Origin: Anaerosoma sp034007245
GTDB taxonomy: Bacteria; Actinomycetota; Coriobacteriia; Anaerosomatales; Anaerosomataceae
Length of the DNA stretch: 16,948 nucleotides
Assembly: GCA_034007245.1 (NCBI GenBank)
Contig: JAVERH010000041.1
Location: forward strand, 1 to 16,948
Reading direction: 5' to 3'
Positions 13,715 to 16,948 of the stretch are shown here, one piece after another (position 1 is the stretch's first letter; the number at the start of each line of letters is the position of its first letter). The notes under the pieces were generated by a model. The model worked only from the letters and a program-made list of their open reading frames with translations, was not told the DNA's origin and did no database searches. The position numbers and the translations under genes were made by a program.

Positions 13715-14602
13715 GTGGATACCATCACTGCGTGGTGGAACGGCTGGCTCATCGGCCTGTTCAGCGGCTTCTTCGACATGATCGCCAAGGTGCTCATCAG
13801 CGTCGGAACCCTGTCGGCAGGCCTGATCCACTGGGCTCCTGTCGTCAACGCCATGACCACAGTGCAGGTGTTCGCGACCGCCGTTCTCGGTCTGAAGGTC
13901 GGGCTCGACGTGTATTCGCGCTACATCCTGCAACTCTCAGGCGAGGACGGCGACCCGCTCGATGCGGTACTGCTGCGCGCAGCTGGCGCCGCTGCACTCA
14001 TCTGGTCGATCCCTCTCGCGGTCGCACTCGCCGTCGACGTCGGCAACAAGCTCACGAGCGACGTGCTGATCAACTCGGCGGCCGGTGCGGTAACGAGCAC
14101 GTTGCAGGCGACAGATGTCCTGACCCGCCTCACGTCTATCGGTCTGGCTGCGAACAACTCGACGGGGCAGCTCCTCGTGGCCGTGGTCATGCTCTTCCTC
14201 GCAATCGGGCTCGTCGTGATCTTCTTCCAAGTCACGAAGCGCTCGGTGGAGCTCGCGATCATGGTGTTCATCGGGCCGGTCCTGGCGCTGAACTTCGCAT
14301 CTCCCGATCGCTCCTTGTTCGCGGCGTGGACTCGCCAGCTTCTGACGCTGGCGTTCACGCAGACGCTACAGCTCTACCTCTTGAACCTCACAATCATCGG
14401 CCTCGTGACGGGCCTGAAGATCTCGGGGTTCGGAACCGACCCCATCCACGAGTTCGTCGCAACGGCTGGACTGATGGCCTGCACGATCGCGCTTCCGGCG
14501 TTCGTGCGGCAGATGACGCACCAGGCCGCGCCGAGCGGCGTCGGCTCGATGGCTCGCATGGCGACATTCGAGTTCGCCCGCCTCGCAATCGCGAGGGCGT
14601 GA
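13715..14602 (+). CDS. TrbL/VirB6-like polytopic conjugation channel protein
   Basis: This 295-residue protein starts at GTG 13715, six bases after the preceding stop, and has no strong ribosome site, which suggests coupled translation. About six membrane segments are seen, at roughly 45-62, 88-108, 151-172, 178-194, 207-236 and 248-263. The PAFVRQM segment after the last helix resembles the TrbL/VirB6 group. VirB6-type proteins form the inner-membrane part of the DNA channel. The central TKRSVELAIMVFIGPVLALNF segment, with a charged residue entering a helix that contains a GP, is typical of this group. I am confident that it is a polytopic channel-type protein and less sure of the exact family. 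Confidence 0.82.
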   Translation: MDTITAWWNGWLIGLFSGFFDMIAKVLISVGTLSAGLIHWAPVVNAMTTVQVFATAVLGLKVGLDVYSRYILQLSGEDGDPLDAVLLRAAGAAALIWSIPLAVALAVDVGNKLTSDVLINSAAGAVTSTLQATDVLTRLTSIGLAANNSTGQLLVAVVMLFLAIGLVVIFFQVTKRSVELAIMVFIGPVLALNFASPDRSLFAAWTRQLLTLAFTQTLQLYLLNLTIIGLVTGLKISGFGTDPIHEFVATAGLMACTIALPAFVRQMTHQAAPSGVGSMARMATFEFARLAIARA

Positions 14603-14609
14603 GACAGCC

Positions 14610-14843
14610 GTGGCGCAGCAGACGGCAGCGAATGAAGTCCTGGGATGGTCAGCGGCATTCCTTGGCGTGGTCAGCGTGACGGCGATCGCCCGCGCCGGCA
14701 TCACCGCGACGCAAGCCATCTTCTCACCAGGGGAGACGAGGCCGAGCCTGTGGAAGATCGCGAGGCCGGTCGTTGCCGCCGCGGTCATCTCGCTCGTCGT
14801 GTCCGGAGGAATCCTCGCTGGGATCGCACAGATGTTCAAGTGA
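14610..14843 (+). CDS. Small two-helix membrane protein of the transfer operon
   Basis: A 77-residue protein starts at GTG 14610, seven bases after the previous stop. Two hydrophobic segments (VLGWSAAFLGVVSVTAIA and PVVAAAVISLVVSGGILAGIA) flank a short polar loop with SPGETRPSLWKIARP. No signal peptidase site is obvious. The family is not recognised. Its position between the VirB6-like and PrgI-like genes suggests a minor channel or pilin-like subunit, comparable to the small membrane proteins at this place in other monoderm conjugation operons. Confidence 0.72.
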   Translation: MAQQTAANEVLGWSAAFLGVVSVTAIARAGITATQAIFSPGETRPSLWKIARPVVAAAVISLVVSGGILAGIAQMFK

Positions 14844-14862
14844 CAGAGAGGACACGTAGGCG

Positions 14863-15216
14863 ATGACCCCAACAGTAGACACGGAACAGCGCGAGGGCTA
14901 TCTGGCCCCGTCTCGCGTAGCCCTCGGCAAGCAGGTGCTCACCCCCAACGTGCCGAGGCACAACCAGATCTACATGTACTACGTGCTCGACACCGCACCC
15001 TTCGCCGCGATCGTTGCCGTGATCGCCACGGGCGTGGTGTTCGTCGGGCTGCTCGCCGCAGGGCTGTGGATCATGACCGGATGGGGACTTGTCACCGATT
15101 CGGTGGCCGACGTGACGGTGGCCGACTTCCTCAAGAACTCCCTGCGCTGGGTCCGTGAGCCGAAGCGCTACTACCTGAAGATTGAGAAGGGCGGAATCAC
15201 GCATGGCGAAGCCTAA
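14863..15216 (+). CDS. PrgI-like type IV secretion membrane protein (VirB3-equivalent position)
   Basis: The 117-residue protein has a polar N-terminus with a short motif LTPNVPRHNQIYMYY, a membrane segment at about residues 46-72 (FAAIVAVIATGVVFVGLLAAGLWIM), and a C-terminal stretch ADFLKNSLRWVREPKRYYL. The last part resembles the pattern in PrgI-family proteins, which precede VirB4 in monoderm conjugation systems and may take the place of VirB3. The ATG at 14863 follows GTAGG by a few bases. The gene overlaps the next by 14 bases, indicating coupled translation. I identify it by topology and gene order; sequence similarity to PrgI is weak by eye. Confidence 0.7.
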   Translation: MTPTVDTEQREGYLAPSRVALGKQVLTPNVPRHNQIYMYYVLDTAPFAAIVAVIATGVVFVGLLAAGLWIMTGWGLVTDSVADVTVADFLKNSLRWVREPKRYYLKIEKGGITHGEA

Positions 15217-15817
15217 GGCTCCCGCGGCCGACACGATGGCGGACCTGATCCCCGTGACCGACGTGCTCAGATCGACCGCCGGCGACTACACGGTGCTTAC
15301 GGACGGCACCTATGCGGTTCACCTGCGTGTGCAGCCGCAGGACATGACGCTCAAGGACGCCGGTGGGATCGCGGCCAACTTCGACGCGTTCCAAGCGGCG
15401 TACAACAGCGTGACGGTCAGCGTGCGGATCTACATCGGCCCGCGCGCAGCCGACCTCGAGGAACAGATGAACCACCTGCGCACTCTGATGGAGAAGGCAG
15501 CCACGAGCGGGAGACGAACGCTCATCGCCGACCAGATCGAGTTCGTCGCAGACTTGATGAGCAAGGGCAATGCGGCCGAGCGGGACTTCTTCTTCATCCT
15601 GACCACGGCTCCAGGCGCAACTGAGCCGCAGCGAAACGATCTATTCACCGAGGCTCGCAACTTCATCGCGACGCTCGACGCGCGTGGGATCTCCGCAAGC
15701 TGGATGAGCGCTGCCGACGTCATCAACACGCTCGTGCGTTTCAGCCTGCCATCCCCCGCCGTCACGCTGCCTTCCGGTGACCCGTCATTGAACATCGCGC
15801 CGCTCGTCGGCGGCTGA
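15203..15817 (+). CDS. Conjugation protein resembling the separate VirB4 N-terminal domain
   Basis: The ATG at 15203 (MAKPKAPAADTMADLIPV) is preceded by AAGGGCGG and overlaps the previous gene; the frame's earlier start at 15182 is less likely. The 204-residue protein has no membrane segment. The opening LIPVTDVLRSTAGDYTVLTDGTYAVHLRVQP, then NFDAFQAAYNSVTVSVRIYIG and ERDFFFILTT, matches the look of the VirB4/TraC N-terminal region (the ferredoxin-like part that docks to the channel). In several monoderm elements this part is its own gene ahead of the ATPase. The C-terminus is extended by RFSLPSPAVTLPSGDPSLNIAPLVGG, which may pair with the next protein. The neighbour VirB4-like gene supports the assignment. 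Confidence 0.72.
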   Translation: MAKPKAPAADTMADLIPVTDVLRSTAGDYTVLTDGTYAVHLRVQPQDMTLKDAGGIAANFDAFQAAYNSVTVSVRIYIGPRAADLEEQMNHLRTLMEKAATSGRRTLIADQIEFVADLMSKGNAAERDFFFILTTAPGATEPQRNDLFTEARNFIATLDARGISASWMSAADVINTLVRFSLPSPAVTLPSGDPSLNIAPLVGG

Positions 15818-15836
15818 AGAGGAACGAGGACGCCTC

Positions 15837-16948
15837 ATGGCACGCAACAAGGGTCTCACAGCCGACCAGGTCACCCAGATTCTGCCGAACACGCGCCTGC
15901 GCGAGCTCATCGCTCCTGTGGTCGCCGACTTCTCCGACAAGAGCGCGTGTAGGTTCGGCGATCAGTACATGGCCGTGCTCGTGGTGACGAAGTACCCGGC
16001 GCGGCTGCCAGCCGAATGGCTGTCGCGCATCCGCCTTCCCGGTGTCACCGTCCACATCGACGCGGTGCGCCGCAACGCGGCCGAGTTCAACCGTATCGTG
16101 TCCGACTCCCTGTCGGGGTGGAGCTTCCAGGCCGAGAGTCGCAACAAGGGCGCCTACGAGCGCATGCAGGCCTCGGCGAAACGAGACCAGGCCGCGGAAC
16201 TCCTGCACCTCTCCGGTGCCGAAAACCAGGCGATGTTCGATTCCGTCGTGTCGTTCATCGTGACCGCCGAGAGCGCCGACGGGCTGACTGCGCGCGTCAA
16301 GGAGGTGCAGGGGCGCCTCGCCGCCAACCAGATCATCGCCCAGCGGCCGTGGTTTCTCACCAAAGACGCCATGCTGCACTCAAGCCCCTACGGCTACCGG
16401 TCGGCGCGGCTGCACGAGCTCTACGCGATGCCCATGCCGTCCAGCACGCTAGCGGCGGCCGCACCCTTCTCGGCAGCGGGTATCAACGACGGCCACGGCA
16501 AGGTCTACGGGCTGGATACGACCGGCGGTGTCGTGGTGATCGATCGCTGGCGGTTCGGCTCGTCGGGCTTCGCTGATCGCTCAAACGCCAACATGGTCGT
16601 GCTCGGCAACGCCGGTGGTGGCAAGTCCACGTTCATGAAGCTCGACATCCTCATGGAGTACATGGCGGGGACCAAGGTCATCATCATCGACCCGGAGGAT
16701 GAGTACCGCGCGCTGTGCGCCCGAATCGACGGTCAGTGGCTCGACGCCGGCAACAGCGGTGCGACGATCATCAACCCGCTCGAGGTCTGGGCCACAGAGG
16801 CCGTGGCAGACGACGAGGAAGAGGCTGACGCGAGCCGTTTCAATCCGGTGGCGCGGCACCTGGAGTTCCTCAAGACGTTCCTCGCCCTGCAACTGCCGGA
16901 CGACTACACTGCACGCGAGATCCTCGAGATCGAGGTCCGTGAGCTGTA
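15837..16948 (+). CDS. VirB4-like conjugation ATPase (partial, C-terminus beyond window)
   Basis: The ATG at 15837 has GAGG seven bases upstream, and the frame runs to the window edge: 370 codons without stop. The Walker A motif GNAGGGKST lies at 257-265 in NMVVLGNAGGGKSTFMK, followed by VIIIDPEDEYRALC, the typical VirB4/TraC segment. Upstream, WSFQAESRNKGAYERMQASAKRDQ and a DGHGKVYGLDTTGGVVVIDRW strand set match the VirB4 middle region. VirB4 powers pilus assembly and substrate transfer at the membrane. Walker B and the last part are missing only because the window ends. It follows the previous gene by 19 bases as part of the same operon. Confidence 0.95.
   Translation, partial: MARNKGLTADQVTQILPNTRLRELIAPVVADFSDKSACRFGDQYMAVLVVTKYPARLPAEWLSRIRLPGVTVHIDAVRRNAAEFNRIVSDSLSGWSFQAESRNKGAYERMQASAKRDQAAELLHLSGAENQAMFDSVVSFIVTAESADGLTARVKEVQGRLAANQIIAQRPWFLTKDAMLHSSPYGYRSARLHELYAMPMPSSTLAAAAPFSAAGINDGHGKVYGLDTTGGVVVIDRWRFGSSGFADRSNANMVVLGNAGGGKSTFMKLDILMEYMAGTKVIIIDPEDEYRALCARIDGQWLDAGNSGATIINPLEVWATEAVADDEEEADASRFNPVARHLEFLKTFLALQLPDDYTAREILEIEVREL

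Noticed and set aside
13180..14679. Long plus-strand frame of 499 codons inside the transfer operon
   Set aside because: It is out of frame with the T4CP, pilin-like and VirB6-like genes, and its translation is an Arg/His/Asp-rich shadow without motifs.

Overview
The window joins two different modules. Positions 1 to about 11,050 are a cassette array of the integron type. Eight attC-like recombination sites separate cassettes, and every convincing gene there lies on the minus strand. Positions 11,340 to 16,948 are the start of a plus-strand type IV secretion (conjugation) operon, so an integrative and conjugative element (ICE) or related element. Between them, at 11,122-11,198 on the minus strand, is a full-length but degenerate tRNA-Ile(GAU)-like sequence, which may be an attachment-site scar. 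No integron integrase and no ICE integrase or relaxase is visible.

Organism: the DNA looks GC-rich, GTG and TTG starts are common, and many genes have a Shine-Dalgarno site. The conjugation genes (VirD4-type coupling protein, small pilin-like protein, TrbL/VirB6-like protein, PrgI-like protein, VirB4 with a separate N-terminal protein) resemble sets from monoderm bacteria more than the classic Gram-negative VirB set. An actinobacterial or Chloroflexota-like host is a guess; only part of the gene set is in view.

Array layout, read right to left in the direction of transcription: an attI-like end near 11,052; C1, HEPN-like protein; C2, about 270 bp with no convincing gene; C3, DUF4365 nuclease-like protein; C4, PIN-domain protein; C5, DUF2971 protein with a zinc ribbon; C6, dual-specificity phosphatase-like protein; C7, a 3.9-kb multi-gene cassette (restriction-endonuclease-like protein, Hanks-type Ser/Thr kinase, barrel-like protein, unknown protein); C8, small protein plus Rad50/SMC-like ATPase; C9, partial gene at the left edge. 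In C3-C6 the TAA stop lies inside the R''-type box, and in C1 the stop directly abuts it, a typical cassette architecture. Most cassettes have short leaders (about 10-50 bp), so they probably depend on read-through; C7 has a leader of about 140 bp.

Function: nuclease-like, PIN, HEPN-like, DUF4365, SMC-like ATPase and kinase genes together suggest that the array stores defence or stress genes. The strongest candidate for an undescribed system is C7. Its first three genes are joined stop-to-start (TAG then ATG; TGA then GTG), and a phosphatase cassette lies just upstream. The right part should encode a mating apparatus: T4CP, pilin-like protein, channel proteins and the VirB4 motor.
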